DNA of 64,000 nucleotides. It comes from Maratus speciosus. Taxonomy: Eukaryota; Arthropoda; Arachnida; Araneae; Salticidae. Each line of letters starts with the position of its first letter. The stretch's first letter is position 1. The notes below the pieces were generated by a model. That model was given only the letters and a program-made list of their open reading frames with translations, did not search any database and had not been told where the DNA came from. Both the position numbers and the translations under genes were made by a program. Below, piece by piece: positions 21,958 through 34,140 of the stretch. The stretch spans positions 523,843,451-523,907,450 of the forward strand of contig OZ010795.1 in the NCBI GenBank assembly GCA_963932465.1, given 5' to 3'.

Positions 21958-22197
21958 AAGAAGGCACATTGGATATTCCTGAAGCGTTGTCGACCCCGTA
22001 TTTCTTCATTAAAGCGAAGAAACTTTTGTAGCAATGTCTATGATAACCCTCTTTCAGATTAGCATTCGATGGTAAAATAATATCTTTATATTTTAACATA
22101 TGTTTTTGCCGAATTTTCAATACTTCACAACATTTTTGTAGCGTTTTTTCAGTAAAAACAGTGATTTTTTCGTCGCTTTTTGCGCAAATAACGCATT
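21958..22197 (-). pseudogene. Zinc-finger-like N-terminal fragment of a repeat-encoded protein
   Basis: The minus-strand frame opens as KCVICAKSDEKITVFTEKTL, continues QKCCEVLKIRQKHMLKYKD, IILPSNANLKEGYHRHCYKS and FFALMKKYGVDNASG. The spacing CxxC ... GYHxxCYKxFxAL is a pattern I recognise from the N-termini of multicopy arthropod proteins of transposon origin; their function is not known to me. It sits next to a foldback and is not followed by further recognisable coding sequence, so it is a fragment. A start codon upstream of KCVIC is not evident (a stop lies just before it). Confidence 0.5.
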
Positions 22198-22309
22198 TTT
22201 ATTTATTTATTTTTTTAAACTTTCCATGGTTACTACTCCAAAATTTTCACAACAACTGCGTGCTGCTATGAGTCACGTGGTCTTGAGAGAGCCTATCTGA
22301 GAGTGTGTA

Positions 22310-22910
22310 GCTGTAGAATATATGGTTCATTTACAGTGACACTCAAAAAACTCCATTACATTACGGCCTATGAAGAAAAATCGTTTCCTATGTAATTTAA
22401 TGATATTACACTTAAATACACCACGAGAGCCATACGAAAGCCTATCACAGTTAGATTTGTTGTGATTGTTCACGCATCCAGTTAAAATTCATCTTAAGAT
22501 GCAACGCGATTTACGCTTTGTTTGTATTGTAAGTCAGTAAATGGCAAGTCCAGCTTTACTGGTACTTGCGTTTAACATTCTATGTTGTCTGACAAGTAGA
22601 AAGTACCAACAAAAGTGTCTGTCATTTTCAAAATATTTTTTTCTAAGCGTGAATATTTTTCTGTCTCAATTTTAGCGTGCCTCAAATATTTTTTGGGGTA
22701 GTCAAAAAATGGCACTTGACACGTGTCTGGCACAGTTTTTGGGCCGACTAAAGTGTCTGTCATTTTCAAAATATTTATTTTCTAAGCAAAAATACTATTC
22801 TGTCTCAATCTCTTCGTGCCTCAAATAGCTTTTTTGGGTAGTCAAAAAATGGCACTTGACACGTGTCTGGCACAGTTCTTAGGCCGGCTAAAGTATCTGG
22901 ATTTTATGTT
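22310..22910 (-). repeat. Repeat F, minus copy with internal duplication
   Basis: Reverse complement of 13915-14415. The part with GGCACTTGACACGTGTCTGG occurs twice (near 22710 and 22850), so this copy has a ~140-bp internal tandem duplication. The 128-codon frame at 22816-23202 runs from this repeat into satellite S and is not a gene. Confidence 0.8.
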
Positions 22911-23139
22911 TTTTATTTCCTTAAATCTCAAATTTGAAGGCATTAAAATTTCAAAATGCATCAAGGATATTTTTTTGCAACGAAAATTTTGGAAATTTAA
23001 AAATTCACGGGTGGGCTATGTGCCACGATCCTTCAGCCAGACATTCGATTTTGAATTCAGGCATTACAAAAGAAGAGTTGCACAAATTTTCAGAGTGCCT
23101 CAAATACCTTCCCTAAAATGTTTACCAGCTCTTGGACTA

Positions 23140-23640
23140 TATGTACTATGTACACACAAAGTTATATTCAATCCGTTCATAAATACGCGTGTTATCGCGT
23201 GACAAAAATCAGATCGTTTCAAAATGTCAGCCACACAAGAATTTCAAAGTGCTATAACTCAACCGCTTTTTAAGATATAAACGAAACAAAAAATGCCCCG
23301 GAATCTTTGTATCACAAGCTCAAACACATAAGAAAAAATAATTTTCAATGTCTCATTTTTTTGTACTTCATTTTAAATTTAATTTTTTTTTAAATTTTAA
23401 ATGGCCGACATTTTGAAACAAGATTGCGTATGAAGCTGGCCAACGAACTCAGTCGAGACACTCCTATGTACTATCCACATGCCTTCTTACATCTAAATAG
23501 GTTAATAAATACGTGTGTTATCGCGTGACAAGTATCAGATCGTTTTAAAATGTCAGACATGCTAGAAATTCAAAGTGCTATAACTCAACCATTTTTTAAG
23601 ACATAGACGAAACAAAATATGCTCCGGAATCTTTGTATCA
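23140..23640 (+). repeat. Satellite family S, two units
   Basis: Contains TTATCGCGTGACAAAAATCA, TTTCAAAATGTCAGCCACA and the second unit with GAAGCTGGCCAACGAACTC. Confidence 0.8.
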
Positions 23641-23689
23641 TCTGAATCTGTCATCTTGATTCACGGGCTGGTTTTGGCTTTATAATATA

Positions 23690-26600
23690 CTAGCAAACCC
23701 CGCGGCTTTGCTCGCGCAATATTTGAAATAAGCCAAGTGATATTTATACGTCTAATTTTTATTAAAATGTACTAAATAAATTTTTATTTTATTAAAAGGT
23801 AATATTTTATTTTACTAAAAGTTTATTTTTATTATTAAAAGGTACTTATTACTTTTAGGAATAATTCAAAAATTACTATTTAAAACATCATTTGATTAAA
23901 CATCATTAGGCATAAATCAGACTTAAATTAATAAAATGAAATAAAACTAAATAAATGATAATTTACAAAATATTTTGAAACTTTTATGCTCAATTAATAC
24001 GCTCATTTCAGTATTCATTTGAAGTTTTATATTTTTTAGAAACCATCTTCTTACATCTTAAAATTAACTATCATGTCAAATTCCAAGTCCTACCACCCCT
24101 CTCAACATAAAGGGATATGTTGAAATAGGAACTGTCACCATTAATTTGCCAACATTAATTTTTAAATTGGTTTGTTTTTCCTAATATTCCACAGTAACGT
24201 AATTTAGAAAGCTTTTAAAGGCCGTTTTCAGAACGTTTGTTGTTCCTGTGAACCCCAGGTGGTAGAATCATCGGCATAAAATATAGTCTGTGTCCGATCA
24301 GAGACTGTTACCATTGATTCGCAACTATTACTTTTATAATCGGTTTATATTCCCTGAAATTGCATAGAAATCGTAATTTAGGACTTTTTTAGAATGCTTT
24401 TCGCACCTCCCCTTCGCTTCACCCCTTTTTTATTCAAATTTATTTTCGACAGTTCTTCGAGGGCATTTATATTTTATAAGTAACTATCATGCCATATTTA
24501 AAGTTTCTAGCCTCTTCATTATCACAGAAATCGCAATTTAGGAAGTTTTTAGCTCCTGAAACCCTCTGGTTGTAGTGGCACAGACATAAAATATAGCTTA
24601 TGTTTCAGCATGTTCTATCACCAACAATTTGTCATCATTATTTTTTTAATCGGTCTGCTATTTGATAACATTGCATAAAAATTGTAATTTATATCGCTTT
24701 TCGCTCACTTCATCTTTTAAAATTTAGAACTTTCTTTCGACTGCTCTTAGAAAGTATTGCATCTTGTAATTAAATACCATGCGATACTTCAAAGTGTTAG
24801 ACACATCGGTTGTGCAAAAAACACAAATTAGAACATGTTTTGCTTTTGCAACCCTCAGATGGTAGTGACAAAAACATAAAATATAACCTATGTTATAGCA
24901 GGGACTGTCACCATTGATTTGCAATCATTACTTTTGAAATAGCTTTGGTATTTCCTTAGATTGAGTAGAAATCGCAATTTAGAACGTTTTTAGAACGCTT
25001 TTCGCGCATTTTCACCCCTTTTTAAATTTCTAATTTTTTCGAAACTGTTCTTAAAGATCATTTATATCTAATAAATATGTACCTTGCCTAATTTTAAATT
25101 GCTCTTCCCTACCGATCACAAAAATCGAAATTTAGAACGCTTTTTTTCTCCTGCAACGTCTAGGTGATAGTGATACCGACATAAAATAGCATCTATGTTA
25201 GAGCAGAGGCTGTAAGCATCAATTTCCTACCATTACTCATTTTTACACCATTATATTTGAAATCGGTTTAGTACTTCCTGAGATTGCATAGAAATCGCAA
25301 TTTAAAACGTTTTTACAACGCTTTTTGCGCATTTTGACCCCGTTTTAAATTTCGATTTTTTTTCTAGGAAATGTCCTTAGAGATCATTGATATCTTATAA
25401 CTAACTACCATTCCAAATTTCACGATTCTAGGCCCTTATGTAACGCAAAAACCGCAGTTTAGAACGTTTTACTCCTGCACCCCCTTTGAGGTAGTGGCAC
25501 CGACATAAAACATAGCCTATGTTGGAGCAAGGGTTGTCACCATGATTTTGACGTCTTTATTTCTTAAATCGATTTGGTATTTCCTGAGATTGTGCGGAAA
25601 CCATCATGTAGAACGTTTTTTAGAACGTTTTTCGCGCATTTTCACCCCTTTTAAATTAAGAATTGTTTAAGAACTGTTCTTAGAAATCCTTTATATCTAA
25701 TAAGTAGCTAATATTTCAAATTTCATATTTATAGGTCCTTCATTAACACATAAATCGCATTTTTAGAACGTTTTTTGCTCCTGCACCCCCTTTGGGGTAG
25801 TGGCACCGACATAAAATATAGCCTATATTGGAGCAAGCGTTGTCACCATCATTTGACACCAATATTTTTTAAATCGGTTTGGTATATCCTGAGATTATGC
25901 AGAAAGTACCATTTAGAACGTTTTTTTAGAACGCTTTTTGTGCATTTTTACCCCTTTTAAATTTCGAATTGTTTAAGAACTGTTTTTAGAAATCCTTTAT
26001 ATCTAATAAGTAGCAAATATTTCAAATTTCATATTTCTAGGTCCTTCATTAACACATAAATCGCATTTTTAGAACTTTTTTTGCTCCTGCACCCCCTTTG
26101 GGATAGTGGCACCGACATAAATTATAGCCTATCTTGGAGCAAGCGTTGTCACCATCATTTTGGCACCAATATTTTTTAAATCGGTTTGGTATATCCTGAG
26201 ATTATGTAGAAACTACCATTTAGAACGTTTTTTAGAACGCTTTTAGTGCATTTTCACACCTTTTAAATTTCGAATTGTTTAAGAACTGTTCTTAGAAATC
26301 CTTTATATCTAATAAGTAGCTAATATTTCAAATTTCATATTTCTAGGTCCTTCATTAACACATAAATCGCATTTTTAGAACGTTTTTTTTGGTCCTGCAA
26401 CCCCTTTGGGGTAGTGGCACCGACATAAAATATAGCCTATCTGGGAGCAAGCGTTGTCACCATCATTTTGACACCAATATTTTTTAAATCGGTTTGGTAT
26501 ATCCTGAGATTATGTAGAAACTACCATTTAGAATGTTTTTTAGAACGCTTTTTGTGCATTTTCACCCCTTTTAAATTTCGAATTGTTTAAGAACTGTCCT

Positions 26601-26865
26601 TTGACATAATTTATATCTTATAAGTAACTAATATTCCAAATTTCATATTTCTAGAACATCCAGTAACACAAAAATTGCATTTTTAGAACGTTTTTTGCTC
26701 CTGCACCCTCTTTTGGCCAGTGGTACGGATATAAGATATAGCCTATGTTCTAAGTTGGACTAACACCTTCATTTTGATACCATTACTTTTGGAATCGGTT
26801 AGGTAGTTCCAGAGCTTACCTCCTACAAATAAACAATTTTTACCTCTTTATAATAGGAGTATAGA
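23690..26865 (-). mobile_element. Non-autonomous Helitron with internal tandem repeats
   Basis: On the minus strand it begins TCTATACTCCTATTATAAAG preceded by A (26866 is T on plus), and ends in a hairpin CGCG(A)GC-AAA-GCCGCG, then GGGTTTGCTAG followed by T. This is the Helitron pattern: 5' TC, 3' hairpin and CTRR, inserted between A and T. No Rep/helicase motif is encoded in 3.2 kb. The interior is mostly diverged ~305-bp repeats. Open frames at 24724-24924 and 25775-25960 fall within those repeats and are not genes. Confidence 0.85.
24240..26800. repeat. About nine ~305-bp tandem repeats inside the Helitron
   Basis: The motif GACATAAAATATAGCC and variants recur near 24268, 24578, 24865, 25175, 25501, 25805, 26112, 26421 and 26728. 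Units also share TAGAACGTTTTT, TCACCCCTTTTAAATTTC and ATCGGTTTGGTAT. The four central units are the most alike. Confidence 0.85.
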
Positions 26866-26896
26866 TAATATATTTTCGGGCAAATACTCCCTTTTT

Positions 26897-27816
26897 AGGT
26901 GCGTTCGTAATTATATAAATACGTAGCACCTATAGTCGTCGTTCAGTCCGTCTGTCTGTCCGTCCGTCTGTCCGTCCGTCTGTCCGTCCGTCTGTCTGTC
27001 CGTCCGCATATAACAGAGCAAAAACTACCCGACCGAATGATCTGAAATTTTGAATATATAATTGCTGCAAAATTTTGTCGAGCCATTTCCAATTTTATGA
27101 AAATCGGATGTATAGTTTAATTACAGGGACAGTCAAATTTTTTCTTTACATTACGGCCAATGGGAAAATTTATTGCAAGTGAATTTTAATGATGTTACAG
27201 ACTTCCGAATGGTCTGAAATTTTTAATATATAATTGCTGCAAAATTTTGTCGAGCCATTTCCAATTTTATGAAAATCGGATGTATAGTTTAATTACAGGG
27301 ACACCCAAAAATTTTCCGTTACATTACGGCCAATGGGAAAAAATTATAGAAAATGCATTTTAATGATTTTACAGCTTTCCGAATGGTCTGAAATTTTTAA
27401 TGTATAATTGCTGCAAAATTTTGTTGAGCCATTTCAAATTTTATGAAAATCGGATGTATAGTTTAATTACAGGGACACCCAAAAGTTTTCCGTAACATTA
27501 TGGCCAATGGGAAAAAAATATTGCAAATGCATTTTAATGATTTTACAGCCTTCCGAATGGTCTGAAATTTTAAATATATAATTGCTGCAAAATTTTGTCG
27601 AGCCATTTCAAATTTTATGAAAATCGAATGTATAGTTTAATTACAGGGACAGTCAAAAGTTTTCCGTTACATTACGGGGAATGGGGAAAAAATTATTGTA
27701 AGTGCATTTTAATGATGTTACAGACTATGCACTTATGAAGCGCAAAAAAATATACATTCAGTACAATATGGGGTGCAAAAAATAATTATAAAACTAGTTA
27801 TAGTACGAGCGCACCT
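26897..27816 (+). mobile_element. AGGTGCG-ended element H, copy 1
   Basis: The ends are AGGTGCGTTCGTAATTATA and, inverted, AGGTGCGCTCGTACTATA. Near the left end is a GTCCGTCTGTCTGTCC run (about 26945-27005). The rest is four ~171-bp subrepeats, each with CAAAATTTTGTCGAGCCATT and ATTACAGGGACA. No open frame of note. Confidence 0.8.
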
Positions 27817-27858
27817 CATTTGCCACGTTTGACGAGCAATTTCCAGCTTGTTATTTTT

Positions 27859-28593
27859 AGGTGCGTTCGTAATTATATAAATACGTAGCACCTATAGTCG
27901 TCGTTCAGTCCGTCTGTCTGTCCGTCCGTCTGTCCGTCCGTCTGTCTGTCCGTCCGCATATAACAGAGCAAAAACTACCCGACCGAATGATCTGAAATTT
28001 TTAATATATAATTGCTGCAAAATTTTGTCGAGCCATTTCCAATTTTATGAAAATCGGATGTATAGTTTAATTACAGGGACAGTCAAAAGTTTTTCTTTAC
28101 ATTACGGCCAATGGGAAAAATTATTGCAAGTGAATTTTAATGATGTTACAGACTTTCGAATGGTCTGAAATTTTTAATATATAATTGCTGCAAAATGTTG
28201 TTGAGCCATTTCCAATTTTATGAAAATCGGATGTATAGTTTAATTACAGGGACACCCAAAAGTTTTCCGTTACATTATGGCCAATGGGAAAAAATTATTG
28301 CAAATGCATTTTAATGATTTTACAGCCTTCCGAATGGTCTGAAATTTTAAATATATAATTGTTGCAAAATTTTGTCGAGCCATTTCAAATTTTATGAAAA
28401 TCGAATGTATAGTTTAATTACAGGGACAGTCAAAAGTTTTCAGTTACATTACGGGGAATGGGGAAAAAATTATTGTAAGTGCATTTTAATGATGTTACAG
28501 ACTATGCACTTATGAAGCGCAAAAAAATATACATTCAGTACAATATGGGGTGCAAAAAATAATTATAAAACTAGTTATAGTACGAACGCACCT
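27859..28593 (+). mobile_element. AGGTGCG-ended element H, copy 2
   Basis: Nearly identical to copy 1 but with three subrepeats instead of four. The 42 bp between the copies (CATTTGCCACGTTTGACGAG onward) recur after copy 2, so a ~960-bp block including the flank was duplicated in tandem. Confidence 0.8.
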
Positions 28594-28911
28594 CATTTGC
28601 CCCGTTTGACGAGCAATTTCCAACTTTTTTAGAATATAAAATAATAAAAACATGATTAAATAAATCTGACCCACACTGTAAAAATCTTTAAGCAAACTTT
28701 GAAGAAAATGGTGAAACATAAATTAATCGATAATATAAGTGTACAAAGGTATACGACCATTAGTACACGTAGAATCACTGCCGTAGGGATAGTTAAGAAA
28801 AGTTTTATTAAAAGTGTAGACACATATTGTTATTTTGACGACAGACACGAAAGAATTAATAATTATTAGAAATAGCGCATATTTACATAAATATTTTACC
28901 TGGTTAAACAC

Positions 28912-29225
28912 ATAAGCCTAAACACATAAGGAAAAAATCTTTTTCAATTTCTAATTATTTTGTACCTCACTTTTAAATTTTATTTATTTTTTAATTTTTA
29001 AATGGCCGCCATTTTGGAACAAGACGGCGGATGAGGCTGGCCAACGAACTCGGTCGAGACATTACTATGTAATATGCACATTCCTTGTCACATCCAAATC
29101 GGTTCATAAATACGTGTGTTATCGCGTGACAAAAATCAGATTGTTTCAAAATATCAGCTATGCTAGAAATTCAAAGTGCTATAACTCAGCCATTTTTTTA
29201 AGATATAGACGAAACTAAAAAATCC
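28912..29225 (+). repeat. Satellite family S unit
   Basis: Runs from AAACACATAAGGAAAAAATC to ATATAGACGAAACTAAAAAA, with the self-complementary pair GCCGCCATTTTGG..CAAGACGGCGG in the middle. Confidence 0.8.
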
Positions 29226-30023
29226 CTGCCGGCTCTGGCCTACAGGCGGAGGTAGATTTCGATGTTAAGTACTAAATTCACCAACAAAACTTAAATCAAG
29301 ATTAGGGATTAACCCAGTTCCTTCACTAAGAATGAACTCTAGGGAGCTAAACATTTTGTGAAAATTATAATATACACGAATACACACACGCATGTATATG
29401 GGATAGGTTTAAAAATGGCTAAAACAAATTCAGAGAACCTCAAAGTGTTAAAATATGTTAATATTTCTATAGTCGGGGTTTTATTATGTTTTAATACGTT
29501 TCTTCAAACTCACATGACGTTAGATATTCACCTGCTGAGGTCCATTTGATTTCTAATATGACGCAATATTTATTTATTTATTTATTTATTTTATTCGTTA
29601 AACTATTTATTTCATTTTGAGTTTCCATGCTGAAATCTTGCCCTAGAAATCTTATGACGTAATATTCAATTTGTTTTCAATTCGTCAAACTATTTATTTA
29701 ATTTATTTTTTCACGTGAAATTCTTGCAATCGAAAAGCAATTGTTGTGGTGAAAATTTTATTATTTTTTTAATTGTTGGCAACTGCTATAGCGAAAAATA
29801 TTTATTTTTTCCTGTCATTGTTGTGTAAGAGCTGGTTTTATCAGAATCTTGTTAAGACGGTATTGAAAATTTTTAACCCCCCCCCCCCCCCCTCATTTCC
29901 ATTCTCTTGGGGCGATTTTGCCCATTTTCAATCCCCGCCGAGATATTAGCCATCTCAAAGTTGTTGGCGAGTTTGAAAACGACCCGTGCATAATTGCGAC
30001 TTTTATCGTGCGGACAAAATTTA

Positions 30024-30066
<43 letters not shown>

Positions 30067-30184
30067 TTTTAAGTGGGGGTGGTTTTGGGTTCCTAGGGTT
30101 ATATAATGAAAAGTTATGAAGGAATTTTTCAAAAGTCGCACCATGGTAACGACTGCAATAGGTAGTATTTCTTACGAAACTACC
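29226..30184. other. Low-complexity region
   Basis: TTTATTTA runs near 29570, 16 C at 29877-29892 and (TA)n at 30028-30062. The open frames with alternating Tyr-Ile are the TA repeat. No gene seen. Confidence 0.7.
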
Positions 30185-30775
30185 TAAAATGCTCCAGAAT
30201 CTTTGTACCAAGCCTAAACACATAAGAAAAAATATTTTTCTATGTCTAATTTTTTTGTGCCTCATTTTAAAATTAATATATTTTTTAATTATTTAAATGG
30301 CCGCCATTTTCAAACAAGATGGCGGATGAGGCTGGCCAACGAACTCGGTCGAGACATTGCTATGTACTATGAACATTCCTTGTCACAATCAAGTCAGTTT
30401 ATAAATACGTGTATTATCGCGTGACAAATATCAGATCATTTCAAAATGTCAGCCATGCTAGAAATTCAAAGTGCTATAACTCAGCCATTTTTTAAGATAT
30501 AGACGAAACTAAAAATGCTCTAGAATCTTTGTATCAAGCCCAAACACATAAAAAAATATTTTACAATGTTTTTTTTTTTTTGTGCCTCAATTTAAATTTA
30601 ATTTTTTTTTAATTTAAATGACCGCCATTTTGAAACAAGATGCGGATGAAGCTGGCCAACGAACTCGGTCGAGACACTGGTATGTACTATGTACACAAGA
30701 AATTTTACCCAAATCGGTTCATAAATACGAGAGTTACAGTATGACAAAGATCAGATATATATATATATATATATA
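30185..30775 (+). repeat. Satellite family S, two units ending in (AT)n
   Basis: Both units carry GGCTGGCCAACGAACTCGGT or close variants (near 30332 and 30653) and ATTTAAATGGCCGCCATTTT-like starts. The second is cut off by an (AT)n run at about 30755-30778. Confidence 0.8.
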
Positions 30776-30904
30776 TATCAATTTTGAACGGAGGGTGGTT
30801 TCGGGGTCTAGGGGTCATGATCGGTGAAAATATACCAAAATTTTTCGGAATCATTTTCCTCCGAACGGCTGCAATATATAGCTTTTTGTAATGGAAGCTA
30901 CCTA

Positions 30905-31245
30905 AAATAACGGTAAAAAATAGTTTTTCGTTACTCCAAAGTCTAAAGCGTCCTCTATCGGTATTTTTTAAACTTTATCTTTAAAATTTATTTTCAAGAC
31001 AATACTGACATAAAGAATAGTTTTAGTAAAAACCGCAAACGAATCAACCAATTTTCCTTTTTTTACAATCATTTGAAATTTTAACTCCTGAACACAGGAA
31101 CATTTAAATTTAAGTTTAAGTTTAAGTATCTCCTTCGGAAGACATTTGGGACCCTTAGTTTCTTATTTAATATTGTTTGTCTTGATGTGTTCTCTCACCC
31201 CCTAGCGTATGTACAATGAGTTTAGGGACACCCTGTATACTGCAA
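30905..31245 (-). repeat. Dispersed repeat A, copy 2
   Basis: Reverse complement of 1085-1394, with the fuller end TATACAGGGTGTCCCTAAAC at its right side on the minus strand. Confidence 0.75.
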
Positions 31246-31989
31246 GAAATAAGGACAGGGGATGTATTTAAATATCCATGCTGTAGGTTTTGATATGATT
31301 GCATGATTTTGAATGAAATTGGAAGTTAAAATAAATGAAAAGGGCAAATTTTAGTATATGAAAGGAAAGAGAAACGTTTATTAATATTTGATTTTTGATA
31401 CGATAGTCACTGTAGTTATTGACTATGTAGGTCCATTTCAACGTTTGTGCGCATTTGTGTACTCATAGCACATAAAAATGTTAACTCTTCAATAAAAAAT
31501 TCAAAAGTTTTTTCTTTTTTTAATAACATACATAATTTTAAACGATATTTAACACAACTTTCCGAAAGCATGACGATGAACAGTAGAAACAGTATACAGC
31601 AATTAAAAAAATGATTATATTGAGTAATTCATGAGCTGTAAACATTTGCATAAAATATTTTTTAACTGCGCATGCCCCTGCCAAATATTAATAATAAAAA
31701 CAATCACACATGTTTGTTTTTATAATCTAAATCTCCCAATGGACTTTTGAATTATCTTGTATAGATTTTCTATCATTCTTTATGAATGTTCATCTAGCAC
31801 AGACAGTAAAGACATCCGAATACTTATTTAAAATTGCTTAAGAACAATGCTGATCCCAAATTTACATATTTTTACATAAGTACAACCTAAGAATAATCCC
31901 ATTAAACAGAAAAAATAATGAAGAATAATATTCTTGGCTAAATATTTCTTCCAATTAATGTGACAAAAAAACGAAGCATTAAATGCTAG
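31246..31989. other. AT-rich sequence, nothing recognised
   Basis: No gene or repeat end seen. Confidence 0.5.
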
Positions 31990-32150
31990 GAAAATAAGAA
32001 TTAATGAACACAAAAAATAATATCAAACTCAAAATAAATATTATAAGATAGGAAAATGGGTCCTTGGGGAGCCAATTTAATTTAAGAGTATTACGCTTTG
32101 ACAAAATATATCCTTTATCATTGTGACGAGTTAAAAAAAAAAACTTATCT
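31990..32150 (+). repeat. Dispersed repeat D, copy 1 (poly(A)-ended)
   Basis: Shares GGGAGCC..TTTAATTTA, TTTATCATTGTGA and a terminal AGTTAAAAAAAAAA with 36660-36817, as in a short retroposed repeat. Confidence 0.55.
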
Positions 32151-32984
32151 CTTTAATTATTTGAAGAGACATTAGATAGAGAAAGATACGTTAAGTGTCA
32201 TATAATTTATCAGAATATTTATTTCTCCTTTTGTGCAGAAAAGATAGAGTACCAATTAATTAAGCTTCTTAATTGTCTAAGGAAGCTGTTCGTAGTTTTG
32301 TAAAATATAGTTATTTTGTGAGCTTAAATTGAAATATTTGTGTTATAAAGAACAGACATGTCTGAGCGTAAAGCTTACATCTTTTTTATGCTGGCAACAG
32401 CATGCGAATAAATTTAACTTTTATTTTCTTAATTTTTTTAATTACTAAATTTCCGCACGTTTTCAACTTTTATAATCTTGGAATAGGGAAATAAGTGTAA
32501 TTATAAATTCAATTTGTTTGAAAATTATATAGCAATGTGTATGCGAAAATTATACTGCTACCAGGACTCGAAATGGAAAAATCCGCGAAACGGAACGCTA
32601 TTCCAAAATTATTATTGACTATTTTTTAAAGTATAGACAAAATCCGACCATATAATATAGCACATGAATCTATCTATCTATCTATATATATATATATAAC
32701 TGTAATGCTGTGTTTTAATAATTGAAGGAATCGGAATCATATTTACCTTAATTTCACAAACCGAAACCATGTTTATCATAATTTCACGAACCGGAATATC
32801 GTCCCTGATTTCTCTGGTATATTTCGTGCTCTGACTGCTACAAATAATTGAAAAATTATAATTCAATAACATTGTGAGTAAATTTCACCCTTATACTGCA
32901 TTAAGCGAACATGATACTTAAATTATTGAGGAAATATAGAATTAATGCTAAATAAATCGTATTTAAAGTGTATTTTGAAGGCTT
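32151..32984. other. AT-rich sequence with TCTA/TA microsatellite
   Basis: (TCTA)n then (TA)n at about 32670-32698. Nothing else recognised. Confidence 0.55.
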
Positions 32985-33893
32985 TCCGGCGATTTCATTT
33001 TTAATTGAAATTTGGGATTTTTAAGAAACCATTCTTAACTAACATATTTATAAGTAACCACTTTGACAAATCTCAAGTTTCTAATCCGAACAGTGCAACT
33101 ATTTCTTAATGTAGTACGTTTTGGGAACATTTACTGCGCATTTTACCCTTTTTAATTTTGTTTTGTTCTTAGAAACCGTTTATTGCATGCATTTGCATGT
33201 TAAAAATAACCCCTATGACAAATTTCTGGCATCTATAGCCACTGTATTACATAAATCGGAAATTTAATAAGTTTTTTTTTTCCTGCAATATTTTAAATTT
33301 CGTATTTTTAGGAAACTGTTATGGGCGAGTATTTCAATTTCTAAAGTAAAAGCAATGCGGAATTTTAACTTTCTATCCCTAAAAATTCCAAATAAATGAT
33401 ACTTTGTAAAGTTTTTAGAACGTTTTAACCTCATTTCACGCTTTTAAACTTCGAATTTTCTAGAAACAGTTCACATCAAGCATTTTACATTTCTAAAGTA
33501 ACAACAATGCGAAATTTTAACTTTCTATCCCTAACAGTTTCAAATAAATCATAATTTAGGAAGTGTTTAGAACGCTTTCCTCTCGTTTCATTCTTTTAAA
33601 CTTCGAATTTTTTAGATACAGTTCATATCAATTATTTTACAAGTTCTTAAAAGTAAGCATCACAAAAAATGTCAAAATTCTAGCCCCAACAACGTCGCTT
33701 AAATTGCAATATTAGAACGGTTTTTTGCTATAGCACTCCTCTGGGAATAGTCGTAGATACATAAAATGTAGCCTATGTTGAAACGGAGATCATCACCAGC
33801 ATTTTAAAATCCTTACTTTTAAAATCTCTTTGGTAGTTCCAGAGATTACCCCCACAAACAAACTTTACGTCTTTATAATATTAGTATAGTTGA
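32985..33893 (-). mobile_element. Helitron fragment, same family as 23690-26865
   Basis: It holds three to four diverged ~305-bp-type units (TACATAAAATGTAGCCTATG near 33759; CTTTGGTAGTTCCAGAGATT near 33828) and ends on the right in TTTATAATATTAGTATAG, the 5' end of the family on the minus strand. The 3' hairpin end is missing. Confidence 0.65.
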
Positions 33894-34140
33894 CAACAAG
33901 TCATTTTTTAACGTAATGACTTGCATGAGGGAAAAAGTGCAATGCCTTTTTCGGTTGTAGAAGCAACTTCACAATATCTAAATAAATTAATTTTCAATAA
34001 ATAAAAAATAAAATTCTAGTGCTATATTCACCCTGAGTTAAATAATTAAAATATACATAAAGCACAAATAATTGTACAAAAATTACTTTTAGTAGCACAA
34101 ATATAGTAAAAAAATAAAAAATAAATAAAAAAATTAAAAA

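Noticed and set aside
22816..23202. 128-codon open frame
   Set aside because: It runs from repeat F into satellite S and matches no protein pattern; the other copies of both repeats do not keep it open.
29873..30265. 130-codon minus frame with alternating Tyr-Ile
   Set aside because: It is produced by the (TA)n microsatellite and poly(C) tract.
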